The notes: generated from the sequence alone by a model not told the origin. A stretch of 56,998 nucleotides of DNA from CAYUPY01 sp964446595 (GCA_964446595.1 CAYUPY010000002.1:1-56998); one strand, 5' to 3'. Positions 32,464 to 41,341 are shown, counted from the stretch's first letter. A program made the numbers and translations.

Positions 32464-33234
32464 ATGAGTAATGAGCATCCAATACAACCAGAGATTGAGG
32501 GTGATGATACTGAAAAGATTGTTGTAGAGCGTCAATTAGTAATTGTTGGCCAAATTATGGCCGCCACCCGAGCACGAGTAGAAATGATTGCAGAGAAAGC
32601 AAAAGTCAGACTGCCAGAGTTACTGGCGGAATACGCTTTGTATTTAAGGCAGCAGGGTAAAGAATCCGAGGGGGATGCTGTACTGCTAAAGCTAGAACAG
32701 CTAAACCAAAATCCTGAATATCTTGATGAAAAATTTAAGGATTCTTTTGTGGATACATTAGTTTCTTCTGTTGGGGCGCTTGCATTTACGTATTTACTAA
32801 TGTATCCAGCAATAACTGTTTGGTTGGGTACTACTGTTGGACCTGAAGAGGCAGGTGCCTTATTAGCTAGTATTATTGCATTCGAAGCAATACCTGGGTT
32901 GGGTGGTGGTCCGAGTTTAGTCAGAGCGGTCTATTTTCTTGTAACTATGGGTATTCCACTTTCGTTAGAGGGTTCGTCAAAAAAAACAAAAGAAATATCC
33001 TTTTTCGAAAATAGAGTTTTACCACTTTTAGCTAGTTTTGCTACATCTTTTGATGGAGGGTATGTAATAGCCCCTTTCTTAAGATTTGCGGTAGAAGATA
33101 GATGGTTAAGAAACGCCTTAGTTTGGGACACAAAGAGGAACTTGAAGGAGATTCCTAAGAAAATTATGAGTATGACTAATATACTAATACAGAAACTGAG
33201 TTTTTGGAGGAAGACTAACGATCTTGAGAGTTAG
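32464..33234 (+). CDS. Unknown membrane protein, 256 aa
   Basis: A cytoplasmic helical N-terminus of about 90 residues (heptad-like, RARVEMIAEKAKVRLPELLAEYALYL), then hydrophobic stretches near 97-118, 124-145 and 151-163, a charged segment, and a further weakly hydrophobic region before a basic C-terminus. I do not recognise the family. It is divergent from the kinase 2 operon and convergent with the HTH regulators, sharing the four-base TTAG with the neighbouring stop codon. It may function with the kinase 2 system by position only. Confidence 0.65.
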   Translation: MSNEHPIQPEIEGDDTEKIVVERQLVIVGQIMAATRARVEMIAEKAKVRLPELLAEYALYLRQQGKESEGDAVLLKLEQLNQNPEYLDEKFKDSFVDTLVSSVGALAFTYLLMYPAITVWLGTTVGPEEAGALLASIIAFEAIPGLGGGPSLVRAVYFLVTMGIPLSLEGSSKKTKEISFFENRVLPLLASFATSFDGGYVIAPFLRFAVEDRWLRNALVWDTKRNLKEIPKKIMSMTNILIQKLSFWRKTNDLES

Positions 33235-33989
33235 TATGGATTGTACTGTACAATGGAGATATCAGGATACGAGTAAAGTGAAGAAATTGTCAGTTCTGTC
33301 CTGAGTGTTCCTTTATTTGTTTCAAAATAGATAGTGCGTGCTTCTCTGGTGTATAGATTTGGGCTAGTATTCTTTGCTTCTTTCCAAAGTCTAGAAACAT
33401 CTGGAAACTCAAAGAGGCGATTTAAGTGGTCATTCCACCAAGGTTCATGTAAAAGAAAGTTTCTTTCTTGAATAACAACTGCCAGAATATGTATTCCCAT
33501 TGAGTCAAAATAACGTGGCGTAAAAAATTCGCGAGTTGCTAGTTTAGGATCAAAAAAAACCTCTAGTACACTTTTATCAATTAAATCTTCCGGATTTAAA
33601 GCATGTTCCTTACATAGCTGTTTAAAACCCTCACTTAGGCAGAGTATTTGAGACCGGAGATTAAGTAGATAAGATAGACTGTTTTTTGAATATAGAATTG
33701 GGTGGACTTCGTTGATAGCTTTACTTATATCTTCTGCTGTTGGTTCGCGAAAGCTGGCACCGAATAGGTAGCTTCTCACTGTAGGAGTCAGGTTTAAGGC
33801 ATTGGCAATATTATTCAATGTTTCCTTTGAAGGATTCACCTTGCCGTTTTCGATGCGGCTAATGCTGCCTGGGGCAGCATTAGCCGCGACTTCAAGCTGC
33901 ATCTGGCTTAGGCCAGATATTTTGCGAAGGTGACGGATTTTTTTACCTACCTCCTCCTTATTCATAGGGTTGAGGATTAAAGAGTTCAA
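33231..33989 (-). CDS. HTH (XRE) regulator with MmyB-like ligand domain, copy 3
   Basis: A 252-residue DNA-binding regulator. Residues 10-65 are an XRE helix-turn-helix (GKKIRHLRKISGLSQMQLE...PGSISRIENGKVNPSKETL). The rest resembles the MmyB-like/PAS-type ligand-binding domain, which in one solved family member holds a fatty acid. It is third of three tandem paralogues and overlaps the previous one by 32 bases. The HTH region contains the longest intragenic inverted repeat of the window (15-bp arms). It is convergent with the 256-residue gene. Confidence 0.82.
   Translation of the reverse strand: MNSLILNPMNKEEVGKKIRHLRKISGLSQMQLEVAANAAPGSISRIENGKVNPSKETLNNIANALNLTPTVRSYLFGASFREPTAEDISKAINEVHPILYSKNSLSYLLNLRSQILCLSEGFKQLCKEHALNPEDLIDKSVLEVFFDPKLATREFFTPRYFDSMGIHILAVVIQERNFLLHEPWWNDHLNRLFEFPDVSRLWKEAKNTSPNLYTREARTIYFETNKGTLRTELTISSLYSYPDISIVQYNPY
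33855..33887. repeat. Intragenic inverted repeat (HTH copy 3)
   Basis: Perfect 15-bp arms, 33855-33869 and 33873-33887, with a 3-base loop. The paralogous position in copy 2 (near 34587-34607) forms only a 6-bp stem and copy 1 has none. Confidence 0.95.
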
Positions 33990-34710
33990 TTATGCGAAAA
34001 CGTGGATTTCGTTTCAAATTTTCACGGCTAAGGTTAAATTTAAGTTTCTGTCCATTTACTACTAGAAATGTCTGTTTGGCCAGAGGGGAAAATACGATTT
34101 CATCTGGTAGTGTTTTACTTGCTTCATAGAAATGTTTGAATTCGGGGTTTTTAAGCGTTTCTTGGAATGATTCCAGCTCCTCCATTTGCATTTCTACTAC
34201 GGCTCTTTTTATTTCCATTGTTATCACTTTTTCAAAATAGTCAGGATCTATAGCATTACGAACGAAAAGATCGGGGCTGAGTAATAGTTCAAGTAAGTTT
34301 TTCCCCCATATTTTTTCAGCTTGAGAGGGTGTGATATTTATAGCTGAGAGCATTTTAGGACTGGCAGCAAAAATATTGCCCCATTCGTCCAATAAGTAGG
34401 CATAACGGTTATCATTTTGAAGATAACTACTACACTCTTCTTTTGCTTTTTCGATTTCAACTTCGGTTGGAAGTTGAGTAGTAATATCAAAAAGTTCTAC
34501 TTTTTGGCGAGTTGATAGCTTGAGCGCTTGCGCAATTGCATGAAGCGTTTCTTTGGATGGGTTTACTTTTCCATTTTCAATACGGCTGATGCTACCTGGA
34601 GCAGCATCGATAGCGGCTTCTAGTTTTAGCTGGCTGAGGTAGGCATTTTTACGCAGTGAGCGTACTTTCTGCCCAATTGTTGTTTTAGCTTTTGACTGAG
34701 CAGGTGTCAT
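33958..34710 (-). CDS. HTH (XRE) regulator with MmyB-like ligand domain, copy 2
   Basis: A 250-residue paralogue of the flanking genes. The HTH reads GQKVRSLRKNAYLSQLKLEAAIDAAPGSISRIENGKVNPSKETL. The C-terminal sensor half contains YLLDEWGNIFAASPKMLSAINITPSQAEKIWGKNLLELLL, the PAS-like part of the MmyB-type domain. It starts 2 bases after copy 1 stops and overlaps copy 3, so the three are one transcription unit. Confidence 0.82.
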   Translation of the reverse strand: MTPAQSKAKTTIGQKVRSLRKNAYLSQLKLEAAIDAAPGSISRIENGKVNPSKETLHAIAQALKLSTRQKVELFDITTQLPTEVEIEKAKEECSSYLQNDNRYAYLLDEWGNIFAASPKMLSAINITPSQAEKIWGKNLLELLLSPDLFVRNAIDPDYFEKVITMEIKRAVVEMQMEELESFQETLKNPEFKHFYEASKTLPDEIVFSPLAKQTFLVVNGQKLKFNLSRENLKRNPRFRIIELFNPQPYE

Positions 34711-34712
34711 TG

Positions 34713-35516
34713 CTAACTTTTTAAGAACTTAACTAGCTTATTTACTAGGGGATTGGCAATCATATATTCAATTACTTCGAATCTAGGGTGCTCATTTAGA
34801 GGTTCGCGGGTGTAAAGTGTACGAACCTTAATCCCGCCAAAGTTAAATTTAACAGTGCGGGAGTGTGGAGACAAGTATTCTAGACTTCCAGGTTTCAAGT
34901 CATGATAAATTTTCCTAAATTCAGGGTATTGATTTAGCCGAGCCATCAGTTCCTTAAACCACTGCTCATTCTGGTGAAGCTGAAAGTCAGCCATCTGACG
35001 AGAAAACTGGACTTTTAAGAAATCATCAAATCTATCGGGGTCAAGGCGAGAATACACAGGCAAATCTTGATCTAATGCGACATCCAGTATATGTCTGCCT
35101 CTTGCTTTTTCCTCGATTGCTGGAGTCACTTTAAATAGTTCTTTAAAGCCTTGGCTTACATGTAGGAGTCGGTATCGATCATCAAGGAGATAGGCAAACG
35201 TTGTGCGCTGATCAAAGTATTTTCTGACCGCGCCTATGGCGGCTTCAACTTCATCTTTTGAAGGCAGTAGGTTGGAAACCCCAAAAACATATTTTTTTTC
35301 ACGCTCATTTAGTTGTAGTGCATTGCTGATTGATTCGAGCGTTTCTCTGGTGGGGTTCACTTTCCCGTTCTCAATACGGCTAATACTGCCAGGAGAGCTT
35401 GATGTTGCAGATTCTAGTTCTAGCTGGCTTAATTCTCGTTGTTTGCGTAAGTGTTTAAGTCGCCTTCCGATGGCAACTTGAGGGCTGGCAGAAGGAGTTG
35501 TATCTTCTAAAACCAT
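34713..35516 (-). CDS. HTH (XRE) regulator with MmyB-like ligand domain, copy 1
   Basis: The first gene of the tandem regulator operon (267 residues). The HTH is GRRLKHLRKQRELSQLELESATSSSPGSISRIENGKVNPTRETL, and the sensor part has YLLDDRYRLLHVSQGFKELFKVTP. The recognition helix region SISRIENGKVNP is identical in all three copies, so they may bind the same or related operators and differ in ligand. The promoter is a TGCTATAAT on the minus strand near 35539-35547. Confidence 0.82.
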   Translation of the reverse strand: MVLEDTTPSASPQVAIGRRLKHLRKQRELSQLELESATSSSPGSISRIENGKVNPTRETLESISNALQLNEREKKYVFGVSNLLPSKDEVEAAIGAVRKYFDQRTTFAYLLDDRYRLLHVSQGFKELFKVTPAIEEKARGRHILDVALDQDLPVYSRLDPDRFDDFLKVQFSRQMADFQLHQNEQWFKELMARLNQYPEFRKIYHDLKPGSLEYLSPHSRTVKFNFGGIKVRTLYTREPLNEHPRFEVIEYMIANPLVNKLVKFLKS

Positions 35517-35684
35517 TACAGGGACTAGTAATTCCGACGATTATAGCAAAAAGGCTTCCGAATTTGTATCTAAATACAATGATTTGGCAAAGTCAATCGC
35601 CAGCCCTGCCAAATGTAAGTTTCTTGTAAGAACTGTAGGGTTTACTAGTAATGATCTTCACTGTTGTAAGTAAAATTGATGTAA

Positions 35685-35716
35685 CTTTGCACATATGCAA
35701 AGGCTCGCGCTATGCT
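35685..35716 (+). promoter_or_regulatory. Promoter with palindromic operator before the RHH-TPR gene
   Basis: A -35 TTGCAC (35687-35692), an 18-base spacer and -10 TATGCT (35711-35716). The -35 lies inside the palindrome CTTTGCA-CATA-TGCAAAG (35685-35702), a likely repressor site, possibly for the adjacent RHH or HTH regulators. Confidence 0.45.
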
Positions 35717-35750
35717 GTCAGTACAAGCATAATATAACGGTTGATATAAA

Positions 35751-37124
35751 TTGAAATACAAGCGCGTCAGTTTCCGACTTACACCTAGTCTGGCTAATAA
35801 TTTTAAACAGGCGGCTCAAAAAGAAGGCATACAGCAATCTGTGTTGTTAAGGCGTTGGATTAAAAAACTGGACCTTCAAGGGGCAAAGGTGATTACCGGG
35901 ATTAACCCTACTCCACTATATAAGACGGCTCAAAGCTGGAAGATATTTGATGTGCGGCTGACTTACAATGATTTGTTTACGTTAGAGACTACTATGAGTC
36001 AGCTAGGTTTGACGCAAACTGAAGTAATTAGAAGATTGGTAGAGAAATTCAGTGTGAAGGGAAGTATGGTTTTTACAGAGTTGCAACAAGTTGGTGCTGA
36101 TAATAGTCTTTATTCACTCAATAACACCCAATTGATCAATAAAGCTAAAAACTTCATAAATAAAGGTGAATTGGCAGAGACTGATTTGGTCGTCGATTTA
36201 CTTGAAAGCCGATTATTATCTAAACCTCGCGCCCATCCAGATTTAATCGCAGTTGATATATTGCGTGGGTCATTAGCTAGGCATAGACGTCAATTGAGAA
36301 ACAGTAGGCGCTTGTTGCTTCAAGCTGCAGAGCACGCCACACACCAAAGAAATATGTATCTTATATCTCAAGCAAATTCCCAGCTGGGTGTGCTAGCAGA
36401 TATAGATGATAACATCACTAGTGCATTGTATTATCAACAGGCATCATGTGAATGTATCAATGACAATAATAGTTTAATTGAACTAAAGCTTAGGTTGCTT
36501 GGGCTATACGCTCTTCAGCATGATTATGTGAAAATCCAATCCCTGCAAGAAGAGATAGCCGGTTTGTCAAACGGCTTATCCGAAATTGAGCTTTCGCGAT
36601 TAAATAATAGACTTGCATTAGTCGATATCCGTATTGGGGATTTAGCTACAGCTTTTGCCAGGTTAGAGTTAAGTTATGATACACAACTAGTAAAGTCTTC
36701 TTTAGTTGAACAGCGCTATGTGGCTGAAAACTTAGGTGCTGTGATGCTGTTTGCAGGGGAATATCAAAAAGCTGAGAAATTGTTAGCTAAAGCTCGATCC
36801 CTAGAGCTTAATTTCCGGAGGTCAAGCAATGACAGTAGTTTTAGTAAAAATAAGCTGTTTTTGCTGCATATTAAAGCTAAAGAAAACTTTGCTAAGGCTT
36901 TTAGTGAAGCTAGAGAAGTTGTCGAACTACAGCTGGAGCCGGTGTATCAAGGCTTAGGGCGCTACCTGCTCTACTCTTTGCAGTTTTTAAGCTCTGGCGA
37001 GCTGGCTCAGCAGAATATTGGCCGAAACAAGCTTCGCCAGCTCGCCAACTCGGGACCAAATCATATGATTCGTAATGCAGTAGAAATGACGCTGAAGCAC
37101 CGGATATTATGGCCAGTGATTTAG
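35751..37124 (+). CDS. Ribbon-helix-helix / TPR regulator
   Basis: A 457-residue protein starting with TTG. Residues 1-45 (KRVSFRLTPSLANNFKQAAQKEGIQQSVLLRRWIKKL) and 65-105 (FDVRLTYNDLFTLETTMSQLGLTQTEVIRRLVEKF) are two ribbon-helix-helix-like units in tandem. From about 130 onward there are helical TPR-like repeats. DNA-binding plus TPR is the layout of RRNPP-type peptide-sensing regulators, but those use HTH, not RHH. The TPR part shows no membrane segment. A 12-bp GC-rich inverted repeat lies near the 3' end. DNA binding and ligand sensing are inferred. Confidence 0.75.
   Translation: MKYKRVSFRLTPSLANNFKQAAQKEGIQQSVLLRRWIKKLDLQGAKVITGINPTPLYKTAQSWKIFDVRLTYNDLFTLETTMSQLGLTQTEVIRRLVEKFSVKGSMVFTELQQVGADNSLYSLNNTQLINKAKNFINKGELAETDLVVDLLESRLLSKPRAHPDLIAVDILRGSLARHRRQLRNSRRLLLQAAEHATHQRNMYLISQANSQLGVLADIDDNITSALYYQQASCECINDNNSLIELKLRLLGLYALQHDYVKIQSLQEEIAGLSNGLSEIELSRLNNRLALVDIRIGDLATAFARLELSYDTQLVKSSLVEQRYVAENLGAVMLFAGEYQKAEKLLAKARSLELNFRRSSNDSSFSKNKLFLLHIKAKENFAKAFSEAREVVELQLEPVYQGLGRYLLYSLQFLSSGELAQQNIGRNKLRQLANSGPNHMIRNAVEMTLKHRILWPVI
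36995..37047. repeat. Intragenic inverted repeat (RHH-TPR gene)
   Basis: Perfect 12-bp arms, 36995-37006 and 37036-37047, with a 29-base spacer. The left arm lies in CTGGCGAGCTGGC. Confidence 0.9.
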
Positions 37125-37143
37125 CTATACATTTCGGCGACCC

Positions 37144-37152
37144 TGCTATAAT
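37144..37152 (+). promoter_or_regulatory. Extended -10 promoter, leaderless start
   Basis: TGCTATAAT ends eight bases before the ATG at 37161. Confidence 0.65.
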
Positions 37153-37160
37153 CGCTCCAT

Positions 37161-38339
37161 ATGAAGAATCGGCCTCCTGGATTTAGGGATGATGAATTAT
37201 TTGAGCTTAAAGAGTTTTCAGAGTTTCCACAAAAAAAGTGGTTGGAATTAAAGAAGGCTATTAGCTCGTACGTAGAATACTTACGACAACGTAATGATAT
37301 TGGTTATAACATCGTTCCTAGAATACTTTTCTCAGTAGAAGAGCTTCATGTTTTGCAAGTTAAGTTATTGCTAAATAAGATTAGAAATCTGCTCAGCTAT
37401 TCTCCAGCGTTAGGAGGTCTGGGATTGGACCCCACCCAATATTATGCGGAGGTAGATGGGGTGCCTTCATCATTTATAGTGGTGGAGTTTATGCTGAATC
37501 GCGGTAAGACTCAAGGCGGAGTTAGTGATTGTAGACTTCGACCACTTACCTTAACAGAGATAAACCAAGTTGATGGTGCTGCAGCTTATATTCAGACACA
37601 GCTAAAGACCACAAGTCTATTCACTTTTGGGTTAGGTGTAGAAGTAGAGTCAAAAAGAGGCACCACAGCAGTGATTTTACCAAGTGCCCGTGTGGCAGAG
37701 TCCGTACTTGGTAGACTCCCCTATTCCAGTTGGGTAGTCATAGACAGTAAAGTTCTCACCGAAGGCACGATGGTAGTAGAAATAGATCAGACCGCAAAGG
37801 AAAATATCCTAATAAGCTGGCAATACGGAGTAGTGCAGCTTACTAGTGGGTTAGTAGGTCAGCAAGGAGACCCGAATTTTGGGTTAAGTATTAGTGAGCT
37901 GAGTATGGATTTTACTTTGCCGCTCATGGAATACATGGACTTTCAGACATATGTTAATAACGTTGCCACCCGTCTTAATCTCGAATGGAAATTATCAATT
38001 GAACACAATTATCATAATAGGCTCGTAGTTAAGTTGACTCTTACTCCTGGCCAAATGTACCAATTCGATATAGAGAGCGTAATAAATTTAACTTCAGGAG
38101 AAAGACTAGAAGAATTGCAGCAATTAGCAGATGACATCAATAATATTGTGCAGTCAGGGAATCCTTTTGTGCTGAGTTGGGAGCCTATGGTAGAAAATCA
38201 ACCCAATGGCCACAAAGTAAAGTATTTCGTAGATAGTATTGCAGAAGCCGAATTACTATTGGCGTTAATTAAGAATAAAAGACAGATATCTGAACTTAGT
38301 CAAACAGCTTTCTGTGAAGTAATAGTTAGACTTAACTAG
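37161..38339 (+). CDS. Unknown protein, 392 aa
   Basis: I do not recognise the family. It is soluble, opening with a helical segment (KKWLELKKAISSYVEYLRQRND) followed by mixed alpha/beta sequence with many strands (SSWVVIDSKVLTEGTMVVEIDQ, ENILISWQYGVVQLTSGLV). There is no signal peptide. It follows the RHH-TPR gene by 36 bases on the same strand but has its own promoter. It is conserved-looking rather than random: codon use matches its neighbours and the frame is long and uninterrupted. Confidence 0.7.
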   Translation: MKNRPPGFRDDELFELKEFSEFPQKKWLELKKAISSYVEYLRQRNDIGYNIVPRILFSVEELHVLQVKLLLNKIRNLLSYSPALGGLGLDPTQYYAEVDGVPSSFIVVEFMLNRGKTQGGVSDCRLRPLTLTEINQVDGAAAYIQTQLKTTSLFTFGLGVEVESKRGTTAVILPSARVAESVLGRLPYSSWVVIDSKVLTEGTMVVEIDQTAKENILISWQYGVVQLTSGLVGQQGDPNFGLSISELSMDFTLPLMEYMDFQTYVNNVATRLNLEWKLSIEHNYHNRLVVKLTLTPGQMYQFDIESVINLTSGERLEELQQLADDINNIVQSGNPFVLSWEPMVENQPNGHKVKYFVDSIAEAELLLALIKNKRQISELSQTAFCEVIVRLN

Positions 38340-38356
38340 GACGATATGCGTTAAAT

Positions 38357-38427
38357 AGCGAGGTACGGGAATCGAACCCGCGTCTCTGCCTTGGGAAGGC
38401 AGCGTACTACCTCTGTACTAACCTCGC
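38357..38427 (-). tRNA. tRNA-Gly (CCC anticodon)
   Basis: The minus strand folds with acceptor GCGAGGT/ACCTCGC, anticodon stem CTGCC/GGCAG around loop TTCCCAA (CCC), and T-loop GGTTCGATTC. The discriminator is T and CCA is not encoded. It stands alone between plus-strand genes. Confidence 0.95.
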
Positions 38428-38514
38428 ACTAGTAGATTGAGTAATGGCCTGTGGTGTAATTATAGCGCGCAGATTATAGGTTTTCATAGTGGCAAAAATA
38501 CGCTAGAGTGAAGT

Positions 38515-39195
38515 GTGAAAAAACATCAAAAGACTTTGCGAGATCATTTTGTAGAAAGGATGAGGGATCGTAATTTTTTGCAACTATCATTGGCAGCATC
38601 AGTTGTAATTAACTTTGTATTTATCCTACTCCTAGCCGCAGCAATGCAAGATTACGCAGAAATCCAGCGTCAAATGAATTTGGATACGGATGAGAAGCCT
38701 TTCTTAAACTTTGTGGACGAGAAGTTAGGTGTTAATTTTCAATACCCTACAGGATGGGCAATAAATACAAATGTGAACACTGACAGCAGTTATGAAGATC
38801 CAAAAGTCTCCGTTGGTAATATTCCTGACCTAGCGCAACTAGATGTGATAGTTACTGACGAAAACACTAAACTTCAATTTGTACATTTCTTTGGGCCTTT
38901 AGAAGAAAATAGCAGTAGGTTTCCAACAGAAAGAAAGAATTATGAGATTATTCAAGGGGAAAAAGGTAATCTCTTACGTTATCAGTCAACAGATCTAGAT
39001 AAATGGTATTACGTAGATGTGGTTGAGTGTGAAGAGCAATCTGTAAGAATAAATGAAGAAGCTGGTTTAGACTTGTGCACTGGCGATTATTTTTCTGGAT
39101 TTGTGCCAGGGCCAAGTCGGGTGGTACTTTCTGGTCGTATTAACCGCGACATTCTAGAAATGATGGATCGAGTGGTATTATCTGCAATGTTATAG
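38515..39195 (+). CDS. Membrane-anchored extracytoplasmic protein, 226 aa
   Basis: It starts with GTG at 38515. A short basic head is followed by one membrane helix (about 25-45, LAASVVINFVFILLLAAA), so the bulk is outside. The outer domain begins LGVNFQYPTGWAIN, a pattern common in PsbP-like or DUF-type extracellular domains, and contains two cysteines (VECEEQ, LDLCTGD) that could form a disulfide. No enzymatic motif is visible. It is followed four bases later by the SDR gene. Confidence 0.65.
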   Translation: MKKHQKTLRDHFVERMRDRNFLQLSLAASVVINFVFILLLAAAMQDYAEIQRQMNLDTDEKPFLNFVDEKLGVNFQYPTGWAINTNVNTDSSYEDPKVSVGNIPDLAQLDVIVTDENTKLQFVHFFGPLEENSSRFPTERKNYEIIQGEKGNLLRYQSTDLDKWYYVDVVECEEQSVRINEEAGLDLCTGDYFSGFVPGPSRVVLSGRINRDILEMMDRVVLSAML

Positions 39196-39199
39196 CTCC

Positions 39200-40195
39200 A
39201 TGACTAAAGTAGTTTTTATACTAGGCGGAACTGGTTATGTAGGGGAGGCGATTGTGGCAGAGTTATTATCTTCCGGATACAAAGTACTAGTATTAGCGAG
39301 ACACAATTGGGAAGATCGGGTTGAAATACCTCAGGTTAAACAGGCATTTGTAGATGGCAAAATTCGGGTAATTGAAGGAGATGCTAAAAATATCTCGGAA
39401 ACCAAAGTTTTTGCGCAAATTATCCAGGCTGCACTAGAAAAGGATGAAGTTTTAAGTGCGGTGGTCTACTCTATCGGTTTGATCCGTGAATTTCCAGCAA
39501 AGGGCATATATTTTGCTGAGGCACATCATCAATGGGTGGGAAGTGCCTTAAAGCTGACGACAGAGCTTCATATTCCTCGTTTTGTGTTAATTAGTGCGGC
39601 AGGAGTGGAAAAGGCACAGACTGCTTATCAAAGGACTAAGTTGATGGGGGAAAATTTGGTACAGGAGTTTGCAGCTGCGGGAAAGTTGAAGGCGACAATA
39701 TTTAGGCCAGCAACAATGATTGGTCCAAGTCGTAAGTATCATTTTATGCAGGTGTTAAGGGATTTGACTAAATTTCCTGTGGTACCTGTGGTGGGGAGTG
39801 GAAAATTTACGCTGGCGCCGCTATCGCGGCGCCAGCTGGGCCAGGCGGTCTCCAACATACTTGTTAACAGTAAAGCTGATAACGCATCAGCTTTGGAAAT
39901 ATACACATTGACCGGCAGAGATCTCATTACCTTTAAAGCACTACTTCAATTGGTTAAAAGCTCAAAAGGTGAAGTCAGAGCCATATACGTAAATGTACCT
40001 TTTGCACTACTGAAACTGATGGGTAAGATTTTTCGCTATTTACCTTCTTTTCCAGTAACAGATGAGCAGTTAGTAATGTTGAAATTAGGCCGAGATAAAG
40101 ACTGGCAACTTTCGACTGCTGATAAAGGAGATTGGCAAAGGTTAGGGATTGAGCCTAAACCACTACAGGAAATAATTGATAGCTATAAATACTAG
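39200..40195 (+). CDS. NAD(P)-binding SDR-type epimerase/reductase
   Basis: A 331-residue extended or atypical SDR protein. The N-terminal Rossmann motif is GGTGYVG, followed by VLARH, then VVYSIGLIREFP, and the YxxxK-like region reads AYQRTKLMGENLV. This resembles the NDUFA9/NmrA-like group of nucleotide-binding proteins. The substrate is not evident. It has no signal peptide. Its stop overlaps the convergent gene by four bases (CTAG). An 11-bp GC-rich inverted repeat lies inside. Confidence 0.85.
   Translation: MTKVVFILGGTGYVGEAIVAELLSSGYKVLVLARHNWEDRVEIPQVKQAFVDGKIRVIEGDAKNISETKVFAQIIQAALEKDEVLSAVVYSIGLIREFPAKGIYFAEAHHQWVGSALKLTTELHIPRFVLISAAGVEKAQTAYQRTKLMGENLVQEFAAAGKLKATIFRPATMIGPSRKYHFMQVLRDLTKFPVVPVVGSGKFTLAPLSRRQLGQAVSNILVNSKADNASALEIYTLTGRDLITFKALLQLVKSSKGEVRAIYVNVPFALLKLMGKIFRYLPSFPVTDEQLVMLKLGRDKDWQLSTADKGDWQRLGIEPKPLQEIIDSYKY
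39811..39836. repeat. Intragenic inverted repeat (SDR gene)
   Basis: Perfect 11-bp arms, 39811-39821 and 39826-39836, with a 4-base loop. The left arm contains CTGGCG. Confidence 0.9.
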
Positions 40196-40698
40196 GATTT
40201 AGATTTGTTGGGGGTAACTCCCATTTCAAACTTTGGATAGAAATCTTCAAATATAACTGATTCCTCGGCATAATTATTGGCTTCACTAATGTCATCTTGC
40301 ATTTCTTGTAAAACCTGTTCGGCAGGCTTATCTGTAAATTCGCGATCAGGTACTTCAAGGAGTTCTCGTGTCGCATCGCTTCCAGAATCAGAATTTGTAG
40401 CTGAATTTTCACTGCTGCTACTAGAGCCACTAGAGGAAAAGTTATAACTTACCGGAAAATTATTATTTCCTTGTTCGTTTGAGTTAAGATTTAATAAATC
40501 CTTGCCAGTTTCAGTATATAAAAGGAAGTAGCCTAAAGATATGGCAGCTACTACAAATATTAATAGCCAGATTATCAGGTGGCGACGCTTCTCATAGCGC
40601 AACCCATGTTCATCAAATTGATGCTTTCCGTCACCCACTACTCTCCTTGCTTCTTCTGACTCCAGCTCTGTTACTATGTCTATTTCTTCTTGTGCCAT
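40192..40698 (-). CDS. Single-span membrane protein with Ser/Asn-rich outer region
   Basis: A 168-residue protein of unknown function. About 50 charged cytoplasmic residues precede one membrane helix (LIIWLLIFVVAAISLGYFLLY). The outside part is Ser/Asn-rich (FSSSGSSSSSENSATNSDSGS) then acidic. A TATAAT on the minus strand ends three bases before the ATG, so it is probably leaderless. It is the last of four consecutive minus-strand envelope genes. Confidence 0.65.
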   Translation of the reverse strand: MAQEEIDIVTELESEEARRVVGDGKHQFDEHGLRYEKRRHLIIWLLIFVVAAISLGYFLLYTETGKDLLNLNSNEQGNNNFPVSYNFSSSGSSSSSENSATNSDSGSDATRELLEVPDREFTDKPAEQVLQEMQDDISEANNYAEESVIFEDFYPKFEMGVTPNKSKS

Positions 40699-40707
40699 TT
40701 GATTATA

Positions 40708-41313
40708 TTACTCTTTAATCTTTTTAAGATTTTGCATTTCGCTAAGTACTTCTAGGGCCTGTTTTCTAATTTCTTTTGCCTTTTGTTGCATCTCAATTAC
40801 AAATGTTTTGCCATCACCAAGTGTGTTTGTTTTGCCAAAATTATCATCGCAAGCAATAGCTAAGTTTGCTTCTAGATTATCGATCAGGGAAAAATAGCTG
40901 CTTTTAAATGAGAAAATATCGTCTTCAAGGTTGGCGATTTTATTATCGAGTTTTTTAGTGTCAAATCTCAAATCTAAGAATCTAGCAGAAGCCTGTTTTG
41001 CATTCTCATATATTTGCTCATAAGCATCAGTAAACTCATTATGATTTACGCGATAAAATTCTTGGCGGGCAGCTAGGTTTAAGCGCCGCTCATCGCACTT
41101 AATTGTTTCTGGTAATTCCTGGAAGTCGGCAATCAATTTATCTATTTCGGCTTTTGAGAGCTTCGCCGATTTGCCCTGGTTATCTAATAATTGCTTAGTC
41201 CGCTCCCTAATTGCAGTTTGCGTAACTTCTGCAACTGCTTGAGAAGGGAACAAATTAGCTACTAGCGCTAAGACCACAACAAAATTTACAATGACAAAAA
41301 GTGGTTTTCTCAT
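40708..41313 (-). CDS. Secreted helical protein
   Basis: I chose ATG at 41313 instead of the upstream TTG (41355) because it gives a clean signal peptide (MRKPLFVIVNFVVVLALVANLFPSQAVAEV) and has a -10-like TATTCT seven bases upstream. The mature protein (about 170 residues) is helical and rich in charged residues, with a probable coiled coil (TKKLDNKIANLEDDIFSFKS) and two cysteines (IKCDE, IACDD). The function is unknown. Confidence 0.65.
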   Translation of the reverse strand: MRKPLFVIVNFVVVLALVANLFPSQAVAEVTQTAIRERTKQLLDNQGKSAKLSKAEIDKLIADFQELPETIKCDERRLNLAARQEFYRVNHNEFTDAYEQIYENAKQASARFLDLRFDTKKLDNKIANLEDDIFSFKSSYFSLIDNLEANLAIACDDNFGKTNTLGDGKTFVIEMQQKAKEIRKQALEVLSEMQNLKKIKE

Positions 41314-41341
41314 CCCTAACAGAATACAGTATATTGATAGT

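Noticed and set aside
40155..40430. A 91-residue minus-strand frame at the end of the SDR gene
   Set aside because: It is out of frame with the better supported 168-residue membrane protein, which has a promoter and spacing that fit.
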